Source: DASWHR01 sp036398095 (lineage in GTDB: Bacteria > Actinomycetota > AC-67). From it: 64,000 bases of DNA. Shown here piece after piece: positions 37,043 through 45,163 of this stretch (within the stretch, counting starts at the first letter, position 1; each line of letters opens with the position of its first letter). The stretch is taken from NCBI GenBank assembly GCA_036398095.1, contig DASWHR010000024.1, positions 1 to 64,000 of the forward strand. Direction: 5' to 3'. The notes under the pieces are model-generated. The model worked only from the letters and a program-made list of their open reading frames with translations. It was not told the DNA's origin and did no database searches. Made by a program: the position numbers and the translations under genes.

Positions 37043-38398
37043 TTATGCAGGATCGGGGCCGGGCGGCCATCGCCACGCGGGCCATTCGATGCGCGCGACC
37101 GTGCCGCCGCCCGGTCGCGGATCCAGCTTGAGCGTGGCCGACGAGCGCGCGCACAGACGAGCCCCGATCGCTAGACCGAGCCCGTGCCCCGGCTCTTTGC
37201 GCGCACCTCGGTAGAACGGCGCGAAGACGCGCTCGCGATCGTCGTCGGGGATCCCCGGTCCACGGTCGGCGACGTCGATGACGACCGTATCGCCCGTGCC
37301 GGAGACCGACACCAGGACGTCGGTGCCCGAGGATGAGAACTTGACGGCGTTGTCCAAGACGTTGAACAGCACCTCTTCGAACGCGCCTGCGGGCGCAGCC
37401 AGGACTGCCTCGGACGGCTCGCCTTCGAAGCGCAACGCGATGCGGCGGAGTTCGGCGAGCGGCAGGACGCGACCGAGAGCCTCGCGCACGGCTTGCGCGA
37501 CCGGCAACGGCCGCGGCTCGGGCCGGCTCTCGGTCGCCGACAGATCGAGCAGCCGCCGGGTCAGCGCCGTCAAGCGGTCGACTTCCTCGCTCATTTCGTC
37601 GAGATCTTGCAGCGCCTGCGGATCCGTGACCGCGTCGAGCGCGCGGATCTCGTCGATGCGAATCTTGATCGCCGCAAGCGGCGTCCGCAGTTGATGCGAT
37701 GCAGCCGCGACGAAGTCCTTCTCGCGACGAAGCAGCCGCCCGATCTCGGATCCCATCTCGTTGAGCCGAGCGGCGAGCGCGGCGATCTCGTCGGGGCCTT
37801 CCACCGGAATCGCAGCGTCCCACCGGCCTTCGCCCAATCGCGACGCTCCCTCAGCGACGGATTCGAGCCGGCGCGTGATGCGCGCCGCGAGCGTCGCACC
37901 CACGACCACGGCCACGGCCATCGTCAGCGCGCCGATGCCGATCGCGATCAGCCAGGTCTCGCGGTTGAGCCGTTCCACCGGATCGAGCGAAGCCGACACC
38001 CACAGAATGCGATCGAGTTGCTGGACCGGCGCGGCCATGAACAGGCGCCGGCCGAGCGGCGATTCGCCGAAGCGATGCTCGGGCGAGCCGGCGCGCGCCG
38101 CGTCGATCTCTGCCCCGGCGGGCTCGCCTTCGGGGAACGCCTCTGACCGTGTGGGCCCGGTGCTTGACCCACCGATCAGCCATGCCGCGTCACCGCTGGA
38201 TCGCGGATAGCGCTCGTTGATGGTGTTGGGGGCGCGCGCGACTGAATCGGCGACGCGAAGCGCCTGCGCCACGCGCTGCTCGACGAAGGATGCAAGGTTT
38301 GCTCGCGACGACGCGACACCCAGCGGCACGATCGTGGCCGTCACAAGCGCAGCGGCGAAGACAGCGAAGACGACGACGAGCTGCCGGCGGAGCGTCAT
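37043..38398 (-). CDS. Sensor histidine kinase
   Basis: 451 residues. Two membrane segments (about 5-28 and 150-172) flank an extracellular sensor of about 120 residues; then a HAMP linker, H-box ASHQLRTPL with His235, N-box with Asn350, G1 DRGPGIP (378-384) and G2 GHGLGLA (404-410). Its ATG overlaps the regulator stop (ATGA). The sensor domain is not of a recognised type. Confidence 0.9.
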   Translation of the reverse strand: MTLRRQLVVVFAVFAAALVTATIVPLGVASSRANLASFVEQRVAQALRVADSVARAPNTINERYPRSSGDAAWLIGGSSTGPTRSEAFPEGEPAGAEIDAARAGSPEHRFGESPLGRRLFMAAPVQQLDRILWVSASLDPVERLNRETWLIAIGIGALTMAVAVVVGATLAARITRRLESVAEGASRLGEGRWDAAIPVEGPDEIAALAARLNEMGSEIGRLLRREKDFVAAASHQLRTPLAAIKIRIDEIRALDAVTDPQALQDLDEMSEEVDRLTALTRRLLDLSATESRPEPRPLPVAQAVREALGRVLPLAELRRIALRFEGEPSEAVLAAPAGAFEEVLFNVLDNAVKFSSSGTDVLVSVSGTGDTVVIDVADRGPGIPDDDRERVFAPFYRGARKEPGHGLGLAIGARLCARSSATLKLDPRPGGGTVARIEWPAWRWPPGPDPA

Positions 38399-39108
38399 GA
38401 ATCGACGAGCCGGAAGCCGACGCCTCGGACGGTTTCGATGTAGAGGGGCCGCTTCGAATCGTCCCCGATCTTCTTGCGTAGCCAGGACATGTGCACGTCG
38501 AGCGTCTTGCCGCTGTCGTCCCGGTTCATCCGCCAGATCGCATCGATCAGATCTTTGCGGCGCACAAGGTTGCCGCGCTGCGCCATCACCGTGCGAAGCA
38601 ACTCGAACTCCTTGCGGGAAAGGTGCAGTTCGGCGCCGTCCTTGTAGGCGCGGAACGCACCGAGATCCAGGCGCAGATCCTTGAAGGACAGCTCGTTGCG
38701 AACGCCACGATCCGACGAACCCCGGCGGCCGACGGCGTGGACGCGGGCAAGCAGCTCCGGCAAGCTGAACGGCTTGACGACGTAGTCGTCGGCGCCGAGC
38801 TCAAGTCCTGCGACCCGCTCGGCTTCCTCGCCGCGCGCGGTCACGATGATGATCGGCACCCCGGAGCCGCTACGGATGGTTCGCGCGACGTCGCGGCCGT
38901 CCATATCGGGAAGCATCAGGTCAAGCAGGATCACGCTCGGCTCCCAGGACGCGGCTAGTGCGAGCGCCTGCGATCCGGTGTCGCAGACGGCGACCTCGTA
39001 GCCTTCGCGTCTGAGCGCGCGACGAACGGGTCCGACGATCGACGCCTCGTCCTCGACGACGAGCACCCGGCGCGCTCCGTCGGCGCCACCTTCCTTCGCG
39101 GCGATCAT
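38395..39108 (-). CDS. OmpR-family response regulator
   Basis: 237 residues. Receiver domain with acidic pair Glu19-Asp20, phospho-acceptor Asp63 (LLDLMLPDMDG), Thr90 and Lys112 (VKPF), followed by a winged-helix domain (LSRKEFELLRTVMAQRGNLVRRKDL, seen as adjacent motifs; VRGVGFRLVD). ATG at 39108 gives a proper N-terminus. It starts 49 bases after the subtilase stop on the same strand, so protease, regulator and kinase may share a transcript. Confidence 0.9.
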   Translation of the reverse strand: MIAAKEGGADGARRVLVVEDEASIVGPVRRALRREGYEVAVCDTGSQALALAASWEPSVILLDLMLPDMDGRDVARTIRSGSGVPIIIVTARGEEAERVAGLELGADDYVVKPFSLPELLARVHAVGRRGSSDRGVRNELSFKDLRLDLGAFRAYKDGAELHLSRKEFELLRTVMAQRGNLVRRKDLIDAIWRMNRDDSGKTLDVHMSWLRKKIGDDSKRPLYIETVRGVGFRLVDS

Positions 39109-39157
39109 TCCCAGAGAATGCAGGACGCCGTCGGGGAAGTAAAACGGTCTCGCCCGG

Positions 39158-42100
39158 CTACGGGTGAGATGCCCGTTCGCGTCGCCGTCGCAGCATCGCC
39201 GCCCCTGCCGCCGCGAGCGCGACCGGCAGCAGGCCGGCCCAGGGCCCGCCGACGCCGGTGGCCGGGAGCGCCGCCCGGCCGATGCCCAGCACCTGCGCGC
39301 CGACCGTGACCCGGACCGCATCGCTTTGGCTCACGCGCCGGTCTTGGAGCGCGCGCACGTAGATCGTGTGCACGCCGGCCGGAACGGACACGACCACGTT
39401 CCAGGGCTGCGCCTTGAGTTCGCCGGCGTCGCCGAGGGTCGCGGCGATCGGCGAACCGAACCAGGGATCGTCGACCGAGACCTCGACCTTGCGAAGCGAC
39501 TCGGACTCGACGTCGCCGAACGTCGCCGAACCGGCGAGCGACACGGCCGTCGACGTGAGCGCCGCCAGATTCTGCGGCGAATCGATCACGGCGAGCAGAT
39601 CCGCGCCCGACGCGCCGGGCGCCGGCGTGAATGACACGACCGACGCGTGATCGTCCTCGTAGCCGAAGTAGGTGCCTTCGCTCGACCGAACCGCGACTTG
39701 GAACGTGAGCCGCTCGTGCGCGCCCACGGGCCGCTCGGTCGCGAAGCGGATCGGCACTTCGGTCCAGCAGCCGGGCAGGCCGGCGCGACACTTGACCGCC
39801 GCGGCATCAACGACGGGAACGATCTCCGACGAACCGGATCCGACGATGCGCTTGCCGGCGAGCACCTGTCCGGACGCGACCAACGCCATCGGATGGTCCA
39901 TGGTCAGATACAGCGTCGCCTCGACGCCCGAGCCGGCCGGAAGGAAGCGCCCGACCGGCGCGTCGGATGCCCAGATTCCGACGGGCCGGAAGTAGGCGGC
40001 CACGGTCGTGGCGCGAGCGTTCGGGCACGGCTCGTTGTCGCCGTCGGTGTCGTTGCGGTCCATGAACGTGTAGCCGGTGTGCGGGAACGCGCCAGCCGGA
40101 TCGGCCGGAGGCGCGAACTCGGGACAGCCGCCGCGATGATGCAGGAAGTAGTCGATCGACGTGCCGGCAGGCAGCGCCGGAGTTCTTCCGTCGGGCAGGC
40201 CGCCGATCGCGTCGGGATCGACGATCTGCTCGGGAGCGGTCGCCGCGCCGGCCAGGTCGCCCGGATTGCCGACGGTATCGTCGCCCGAGTTCCACTCGCC
40301 CCACATCGCGGTGCGAACCTGCGCGTCGTAGGCGAAGAACGTGTCTTCGACGGGCCGCTCGGGCAACGGCGCCCGGCCGAGCGCGACCTCGATCGCGTAC
40401 GTCGCGCTTTCCGGCGTCGCCAGGCCGTAGCCGCCCATCAGGAAATCGCTCGACCGGGGTCCCGGCCACGTATGCGTGTACGGCGGAACCGGAACGCCTT
40501 CCTCGCCGAACGGCGAGGCCGTGTGGAAGATGATTCGCCACAGCTCGGCACGAGTGAGCGCACCGTCGCGCAAGAAAACGCTGCCGGCGATCGGCGTGCC
40601 CTTGGCGACGACCTGGCCGGGACGCTGTCCGGCGCCGGTGTCGCCGATCGCGCGACGCACCTCCCGAAGGACCTGCCCGAACACGCCGGCGGTGAGCGGC
40701 GTCGCCGCCGAGGTTCCGCCGAAGTTGCACATGCTCACGGTTCCTTCCTTGCAGGCCGCCGGGATCGTCCCGTCGCCCCAGGAAGAGATGTCCACCGGCG
40801 CGGCATCGCCGTTGATCGGACGCCGGTTGTCGGTGCGCGCGGCGCCGACGACGACGTGCCAGTCGGGTCCGGCGCTGGCCGAGGTATAGGTGCTCATCGG
40901 AGCGTCGAAGGCGTTGCCGAATCCGTTGCCCGCTGCGAACAGGATCGTCTGGCCGCGCTCGGCCGCGACCTTTGACGCTTCGGGATCGAAGACGCCGAAG
41001 CCGACGTTGCCGGCGGTCCCGACGCTCATCGACACCAGATCGATCCACGACTGGGTCACCAAGTAGTCATCGCCTTGAAGACCCTCGGCGAAGACCAGCA
41101 GGCACGCCGGACAGTTCCCGTAGCGGTTTCCGATCGACACGCTCGAGGACTCGGTGCCGTGACCGTCGTCGTCAAGGATCGGTCGCGTGTCGTCGGAGGC
41201 GTTGCTGCCGGACGAGTCGGTCCAGTCGATCGCCCCGACGATCTTTGTGCCGGGGATCCAGTAGAGCTTCTGGAACTCGATCGCGTCGCGCGTCCACAGA
41301 TCCTTGTCTTCCTCGGGCAGGTATCCCTTGCCGAGCGTGATCGGGATCGCCGGCGTCGCAGCCGGGTACCCCGGGATGTAGGCGCTCGGATGCTTCGAGA
41401 AACCCTCGGTGATCCGCAGCACTTCCGGATCCGGGTACGACGCGGCCGAGAACTCGTCGTGGTACGGGTTGATGCCGGAGTCGCCGATACCGACGATCAC
41501 GAGCGGGCTGGTATTCTGCGCGATCTCACCGGGACGAACAACGCTTACGCCGACCGTGCGGCGAACTTCGAAGCCGCTCTTGACCGCTTTCACTGTGGCC
41601 AGATGCGTGCCGCGCGCGAACGCCCCGCGCACCGTCGCGCCCGCAGCTTCGAACGAGCCGTCGAAGTCAAGATCCCACGCTGCCGTCGTGCCGGAGGAGG
41701 TCTTGGCCGAAAGCGTTTGCGGAGCGCCGGTCGCGAAGCGAAGCACCGGCGGCACGTCGATGGCGGGCAGCGGGCTCGCGCCGGGCGCCCGCACGATGCC
41801 CACGGTCAAACGAAACTCTTCGTTGGCGTTGGCGAAGCCGGCGACGATCGCCGTGTAGCTGCCCGGCTTGGGCTTGTCGATCGAGATCTTCTCCGGGTCG
41901 GCCGCCGTCGCACCGCTGGCGATCTCGGCGTAGGCGGGATCGGGTCCCTCGACGTACAAGTCGTAGTCGTAGAGGCCGAACAGGCCGAGCGGATCCGTCT
42001 CGTGCGTGTCCCACTCGAGCAGCAACTCCAGGCGCAGCACGCCGGCCGGAACGGTGAACGGATACTCCTTCGTCTGCCCGTCGGGCGAGTCGGCGCCCGG

Positions 42101-42526
42101 ATCGAACAGCAGCTCGTCCGGAACGCCGAACGGCGGCGTGTCGGAGGCTTCCATGATCGTTCGCGGCTCGGTTTCGAAAACGCGGATCTTGACCTCGTCC
42201 CAGGCGGTCGTGCCGGATGCATCGGTGACGGTCACGCGAAGCAGGTAGTCGCCGGTGGTCATGCCGTCGGTGGTGAACACCGTCGATGCGTTCGCAGGAT
42301 CGACGAACCGCGAGGCGCCGCCGGGGCCGCTCCATCGGAACTCATAGGGCGCGCGCCCGCCCCACGCCATACCGCTGAGCCCGTGCGCCTGCCCGGCCGG
42401 AAGGAACGCCGAGTCGCCGGCGTCGGCGATCAGGCGCGCACCCGCAGACGGCGGTGAGGACGCGGCGCCGGCCGGCACGATCGCGGCGAGCAAGGCAATG
42501 ACGGCAACGAGACGCTTGATCTTCAT
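39158..42526 (-). CDS. Cell-wall-anchored subtilisin-like serine protease (S8)
   Basis: 1122 residues. Signal peptide, PKD-like and jelly-roll-like N-terminal modules (about 30-330), then the S8 domain with Asp349 (GIGDSGIN), His456 (DDDGHGTES), Asn534 (AAGNGFGN) and Ser606 (GGTSAATP). Beta-rich C-terminal modules follow, and the end carries LPATG, a hydrophobic helix and a basic tail (RRRRERASHP), a sortase signal. ATG follows GGAG. Secreted and anchored to the wall, it would cleave external or surface proteins. The two-component genes follow at once. Confidence 0.9.
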   Translation of the reverse strand: MKIKRLVAVIALLAAIVPAGAASSPPSAGARLIADAGDSAFLPAGQAHGLSGMAWGGRAPYEFRWSGPGGASRFVDPANASTVFTTDGMTTGDYLLRVTVTDASGTTAWDEVKIRVFETEPRTIMEASDTPPFGVPDELLFDPGADSPDGQTKEYPFTVPAGVLRLELLLEWDTHETDPLGLFGLYDYDLYVEGPDPAYAEIASGATAADPEKISIDKPKPGSYTAIVAGFANANEEFRLTVGIVRAPGASPLPAIDVPPVLRFATGAPQTLSAKTSSGTTAAWDLDFDGSFEAAGATVRGAFARGTHLATVKAVKSGFEVRRTVGVSVVRPGEIAQNTSPLVIVGIGDSGINPYHDEFSAASYPDPEVLRITEGFSKHPSAYIPGYPAATPAIPITLGKGYLPEEDKDLWTRDAIEFQKLYWIPGTKIVGAIDWTDSSGSNASDDTRPILDDDGHGTESSSVSIGNRYGNCPACLLVFAEGLQGDDYLVTQSWIDLVSMSVGTAGNVGFGVFDPEASKVAAERGQTILFAAGNGFGNAFDAPMSTYTSASAGPDWHVVVGAARTDNRRPINGDAAPVDISSWGDGTIPAACKEGTVSMCNFGGTSAATPLTAGVFGQVLREVRRAIGDTGAGQRPGQVVAKGTPIAGSVFLRDGALTRAELWRIIFHTASPFGEEGVPVPPYTHTWPGPRSSDFLMGGYGLATPESATYAIEVALGRAPLPERPVEDTFFAYDAQVRTAMWGEWNSGDDTVGNPGDLAGAATAPEQIVDPDAIGGLPDGRTPALPAGTSIDYFLHHRGGCPEFAPPADPAGAFPHTGYTFMDRNDTDGDNEPCPNARATTVAAYFRPVGIWASDAPVGRFLPAGSGVEATLYLTMDHPMALVASGQVLAGKRIVGSGSSEIVPVVDAAAVKCRAGLPGCWTEVPIRFATERPVGAHERLTFQVAVRSSEGTYFGYEDDHASVVSFTPAPGASGADLLAVIDSPQNLAALTSTAVSLAGSATFGDVESESLRKVEVSVDDPWFGSPIAATLGDAGELKAQPWNVVVSVPAGVHTIYVRALQDRRVSQSDAVRVTVGAQVLGIGRAALPATGVGGPWAGLLPVALAAAGAAMLRRRRERASHP

Positions 42527-42579
42527 GCGGAAGTCTCCAACGAAGCGGACGCGCCAACCCCTGGGCGTCGAATCCCAAC

Positions 42580-42596
42580 CCCTTCAGTATGAAGGG
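42580..42596 (-). promoter_or_regulatory. Inverted repeat overlapping the subtilase -10 box
   Basis: CCCTTCA-GTA-TGAAGGG forms 7-bp arms around a 3-bp spacer. On the minus strand it contains CATACT (42591-42586), a good -10 about 60 bases before the subtilase ATG, so a bound protein could block transcription. The core TTCATACTGA also occurs at 24324-24333 upstream of another exported-protein cluster. Confidence 0.4.
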
Positions 42597-42632
42597 TCCC
42601 GGCTCGTCCTGCGACAGGGCATTCGACCGCGT

Positions 42633-42660
42633 TACGGCACGAGCGCGCGATACGGCACGA
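42633..42660 (+). repeat. Short direct repeat (10 bp, twice)
   Basis: TACGGCACGA occurs at 42633-42642 and 42651-42660, 18 bases apart, in the gap between the subtilase start and the next gene end. It may be chance or a pair of protein sites. Confidence 0.35.
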
Positions 42661-42713
42661 CTTCGCGCTTCGGTGCGTATCGGCGCATCCCGGCCGCGAC
42701 GCCCGGATCGCGC

Positions 42714-43271
42714 CTACGCGCTGCGGCCCGACATCGCCAGCAGCTTGGTCTGCGGATCGGCGTCGTCGGGCACGAGCACCTCGTCGGCGAACACGCCGGC
42801 TTTGCGCGCGCCGTCGAACATCGGCCCGAACGTCGCGGCCGCCAAGGCAACCAGTTCGGGATCGATCCGCTCGTCGGCGCCGACCGCGCGAGCCACGTCC
42901 CACATGTGGATCGCAAGGTCGCTCGCGACTTGATTGACGTACTCGTCGGCCGGCGTCTCACCCATCGACAGATGCACGACGCGCTGCATCGCATCCGGCT
43001 TCGAGATCTCGGCTATCGCCGACGCGACGGCTGCGTCCCACGCGGCGAGCGCGTCGTCGCCCAGCAAGTCCCCGTCGAGCGATGAACCGACTTGTTCGAT
43101 GGTCTTGCCTTCGACCAGAAGCGGCACCCACATGACTTCGTTGATCACGTGATTGACGAGCGCCCGCGCATCCCATTCGGTGCAGGGCGTCGGAACCGTC
43201 CAGTCGGTGACCTTCTGCAGCCGCATTCGGAAATCGCCGGCGGCGCGCTTGAACAATCCAACAGTATCCAT
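42714..43271 (-). CDS. TIGR03086-type (DinB/maleylpyruvate isomerase-like) protein
   Basis: 185 residues. The pattern TPCTEWDARALVNHVINEVMW is diagnostic of the TIGR03086 family, actinobacterial members of the DinB/mycothiol-dependent fold with three metal-binding His (NHV, HLSM and IHMWD supply them). ATG at 43271 lies seven bases after a TANNNT box, and the gene is divergent from the next, related protein. A mycothiol-linked transferase or isomerase role is known for the fold, but the reaction here is unknown. Confidence 0.8.
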   Translation of the reverse strand: MDTVGLFKRAAGDFRMRLQKVTDWTVPTPCTEWDARALVNHVINEVMWVPLLVEGKTIEQVGSSLDGDLLGDDALAAWDAAVASAIAEISKPDAMQRVVHLSMGETPADEYVNQVASDLAIHMWDVARAVGADERIDPELVALAAATFGPMFDGARKAGVFADEVLVPDDADPQTKLLAMSGRSA

Positions 43272-43278
43272 GCCCGCA

Positions 43279-43284
43279 ACGCTA
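43279..43284 (-). promoter_or_regulatory. TANNNT -10 box for a leaderless start (left)
   Basis: TAGCGT on the minus strand, then seven bases, then the ATG at 43271. Confidence 0.45.
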
Positions 43285-43336
43285 TGCCGCAGCAACCGAA
43301 AAGCGCAAGAGCCCGAGCGCCGGGCGTCCTTCCCTA

Positions 43337-43342
43337 TATGCT
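43337..43342 (+). promoter_or_regulatory. TANNNT -10 box for a leaderless start (right)
   Basis: TATGCT is followed after seven bases by GTG at 43350. It overlaps the in-frame ATG at 43338, which would therefore not be used. Confidence 0.45.
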
Positions 43343-43349
43343 CCTGCCC

Positions 43350-44072
43350 GTGCTTCCGAAGGACTATGCGACTGTCGTGCGCACCGAGACGGCGACCATC
43401 GCCGCGTTGGTGGCCTCGTCTCCCGACGCCCTCGTCCCGAGTTGTCCGGGCTGGACGCTCACGAACCTCGGTGAGCACGTGGCCCTGGTCCAGCGCTTCT
43501 GGCTCGATATCGTTCGCGGCGAACGCCGCCGGCGCGAAGACGTCGTGCGCGAGGCCAAGCCGGACGCCACGACGTTGCCGGATTGGATCAGAGACGGCGG
43601 GCGGCAGCTCGCGGAGGTGCTTGCCGGCGCCGACCCGGCCACGCCCCTGTGGACCTGGGCCCGGGACAAGACTGCCGGATTCGTGCAGCGGCGGCAGGCG
43701 CAGGAGGTCGCCGTGCATCGCTTCGATGCGGAAGCCGCGACGGGCCGGCCGTCCGCGATCGACCCCGCGCTCGCGGCCGACGGACTCAACGAGTTCTTCG
43801 AGATCGTGCTCACTCACAACGATCCGGCGCTCACCGGATCCGGCGAGTCGCTGGCGGTGGTGCCGGACGACGCGGGAGACCCATGGCGCGCGACGTTCGA
43901 TCCCACAGGCGTTTCGATCGAGCGCGGCCGCAGCGACGCGGACTGTGTCGTGTCCGGGCATGCGTCGAACTTGTTGCTGGTGCTGTGGCGGCGCTTGCCC
44001 GAGGAGACGGTCGCCGTCGAAGGAAAGACCGGCGTGCTGATCCGGTTGATGAGCGGCTTGGACCTCGACTGA
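43350..44072 (+). CDS. Maleylpyruvate isomerase family (MDMPI) protein
   Basis: 240 residues. The N-terminal four-helix part has VPSCPGWTLTNLGEHVALVQRFW, typical of the TIGR03083/MDMPI N-domain (the mycothiol-dependent maleylpyruvate isomerase fold); QEVAVHRFDAE supplies the second metal-binding region; the last 80 residues match the small C-terminal MDMPI domain. GTG at 43350 is preferred because a TATGCT box ends seven bases before it; ATG at 43338 would add four residues. Divergent from its smaller relative. Confidence 0.82.
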   Translation: MLPKDYATVVRTETATIAALVASSPDALVPSCPGWTLTNLGEHVALVQRFWLDIVRGERRRREDVVREAKPDATTLPDWIRDGGRQLAEVLAGADPATPLWTWARDKTAGFVQRRQAQEVAVHRFDAEAATGRPSAIDPALAADGLNEFFEIVLTHNDPALTGSGESLAVVPDDAGDPWRATFDPTGVSIERGRSDADCVVSGHASNLLLVLWRRLPEETVAVEGKTGVLIRLMSGLDLD

Positions 44073-44091
44073 AACCCGGCGATCGGTCCGG

Positions 44092-44097
44092 TACGCT
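44092..44097 (+). promoter_or_regulatory. TANNNT -10 box for a leaderless start
   Basis: TACGCT, then eight bases, then the ATG at 44106; no Shine-Dalgarno sequence. Confidence 0.45.
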
Positions 44098-44105
44098 GTG
44101 ACGCC

Positions 44106-44930
44106 ATGACTACGTTGACCTTGATGGCGGTGCACGCGCATCCCGACGACGAAGCGATCGGCACCGGCGGCTTGCTGGCACGATGCGCGGATGAGGGCAT
44201 CCGCACCGTGCTGGTCACGTGCACGAACGGCGAGTTGGGGGATCAACCCGGCGGTGTCAAGCCCGACCACGACGATCACGATCCTTCCGTCGTCGTTGCG
44301 CACCGGCGGGCCGAGCTGGAACGCTCGTGCGAGATTCTTCGCGTGACGCATCTCGAGATGCTCGGATATCACGACTCGGGCATGATGGGCTGGCCGCAGA
44401 ACGATCTTCCGCACGCCTTTTGGAACACGCCGCTCGACGAAGCCGCCGCCGCAATCGCCGCGCTGATGGAAACCTATCGGCCGCACGTCGTCGTCACCTA
44501 CGACGAGAACGGCTTCTACGGCCACCCCGACCACATTCAAGCGAATCGGGCGACGCTGGCCGCCGCCGCCGCGACCGCGATCCCCTCCAAGGTCTACTAC
44601 ACGGCGGTGAGCAAGCAGGCCATCGGCCGAATGGCACGGCACCTGTTGGAAGTGCTTCCCGAAAAGGCCCGCGACTGGCAGTTCGACCCCAACGATCCTC
44701 CCTTCGGCGTGGACGAGTCCGAAATCACCACCGTCCTCGACGTCTCGGCGTACACGAAGCAGAAGCGCGCCTCGATGGCCGCCCACGCGAGCCAGTCGGA
44801 GAACATCGAGTTTCTCGAGATGCCGGAAGCGATGTTCGACGAATTCTTCGGCGTGGAAGCATTCGTGCGATACCGCGACGAGACGGGCGCGCCGGTGCCG
44901 GAAACCGATCTGTTCGCCGGACTTCACTAA
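44106..44930 (+). CDS. PIG-L/Mca-like zinc deacetylase
   Basis: 274 residues. Zinc-binding AHPDDE (His12, Asp15, Glu16 with the catalytic Asp) and GFYGHPDH provide the metal site of LmbE/PIG-L enzymes. Size and the GELGDQPGG region resemble MshB and Mca, which make or recycle mycothiol in Actinobacteria. Its position beside two mycothiol-type isomerase-fold proteins supports that, but which of the two it is cannot be decided. The ATG at 44106 is eight bases after TACGCT. Confidence 0.82.
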   Translation: MTTLTLMAVHAHPDDEAIGTGGLLARCADEGIRTVLVTCTNGELGDQPGGVKPDHDDHDPSVVVAHRRAELERSCEILRVTHLEMLGYHDSGMMGWPQNDLPHAFWNTPLDEAAAAIAALMETYRPHVVVTYDENGFYGHPDHIQANRATLAAAAATAIPSKVYYTAVSKQAIGRMARHLLEVLPEKARDWQFDPNDPPFGVDESEITTVLDVSAYTKQKRASMAAHASQSENIEFLEMPEAMFDEFFGVEAFVRYRDETGAPVPETDLFAGLH

Positions 44931-44986
44931 AGTCCCGGGCGATCGCGGGACTGCCCGGCCGAACCCCTCCGCGTTGGGGGGTTCGG
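44931..44986 (+). terminator. Two hairpins after the deacetylase gene
   Basis: AGTCCCG/CGGGACT (44931-44937 and 44946-44952) and CCGAACCCC/GGGGTTCGG (44959-44967 and 44978-44986) follow the stop directly. No T-tract is present, so termination is probable but unproven. Confidence 0.45.
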
Positions 44987-45025
44987 TCTCGACCATGGTC
45001 TCTGGCAGCGCGAGCGCGCGTTCTC

Positions 45026-45031
45026 GATACT
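45026..45031 (+). promoter_or_regulatory. Putative -10 box (GATACT)
   Basis: GATACT lies about 25 bases before an AGGAGG site and its short ORF, upstream of the GGDEF-EAL gene. A good -35 was not seen. Confidence 0.4.
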
Positions 45032-45066
45032 CGGATGAGAACAAGCCGCACCGTCAGGAGGTCACC

Positions 45067-45153
45067 GTGAAAGCCTCAATCGGCGTCAGTTGGACCAATG
45101 TGAGATCCCGCTCGGCATGCGTGTCGGCAGGCCGCTCGAGCGTCCGGGGATAA
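45067..45153 (+). CDS. Possible 28-residue leader peptide
   Basis: GTG at 45067 is preceded by a perfect AGGAGG (45056-45061) at five bases, the best ribosome binding site of this neighbourhood, and the 28-codon frame ends in TAA ten bases before the ATG of the GGDEF-EAL gene. The peptide (start VKASIGVSWTNVRSRSACVS) has no signal or known motif. The large gene itself has a poor binding site, so its translation may depend on this short frame. Real translation is inferred only. Confidence 0.4.
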   Translation: MKASIGVSWTNVRSRSACVSAGRSSVRG

Positions 45154-45163
45154 GGCCGCGAGC

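Noticed and set aside
43338..43349. ATG at 43338 as start of the MDMPI protein
   Set aside because: It lies inside a TANNNT box that fits a leaderless GTG at 43350 exactly.
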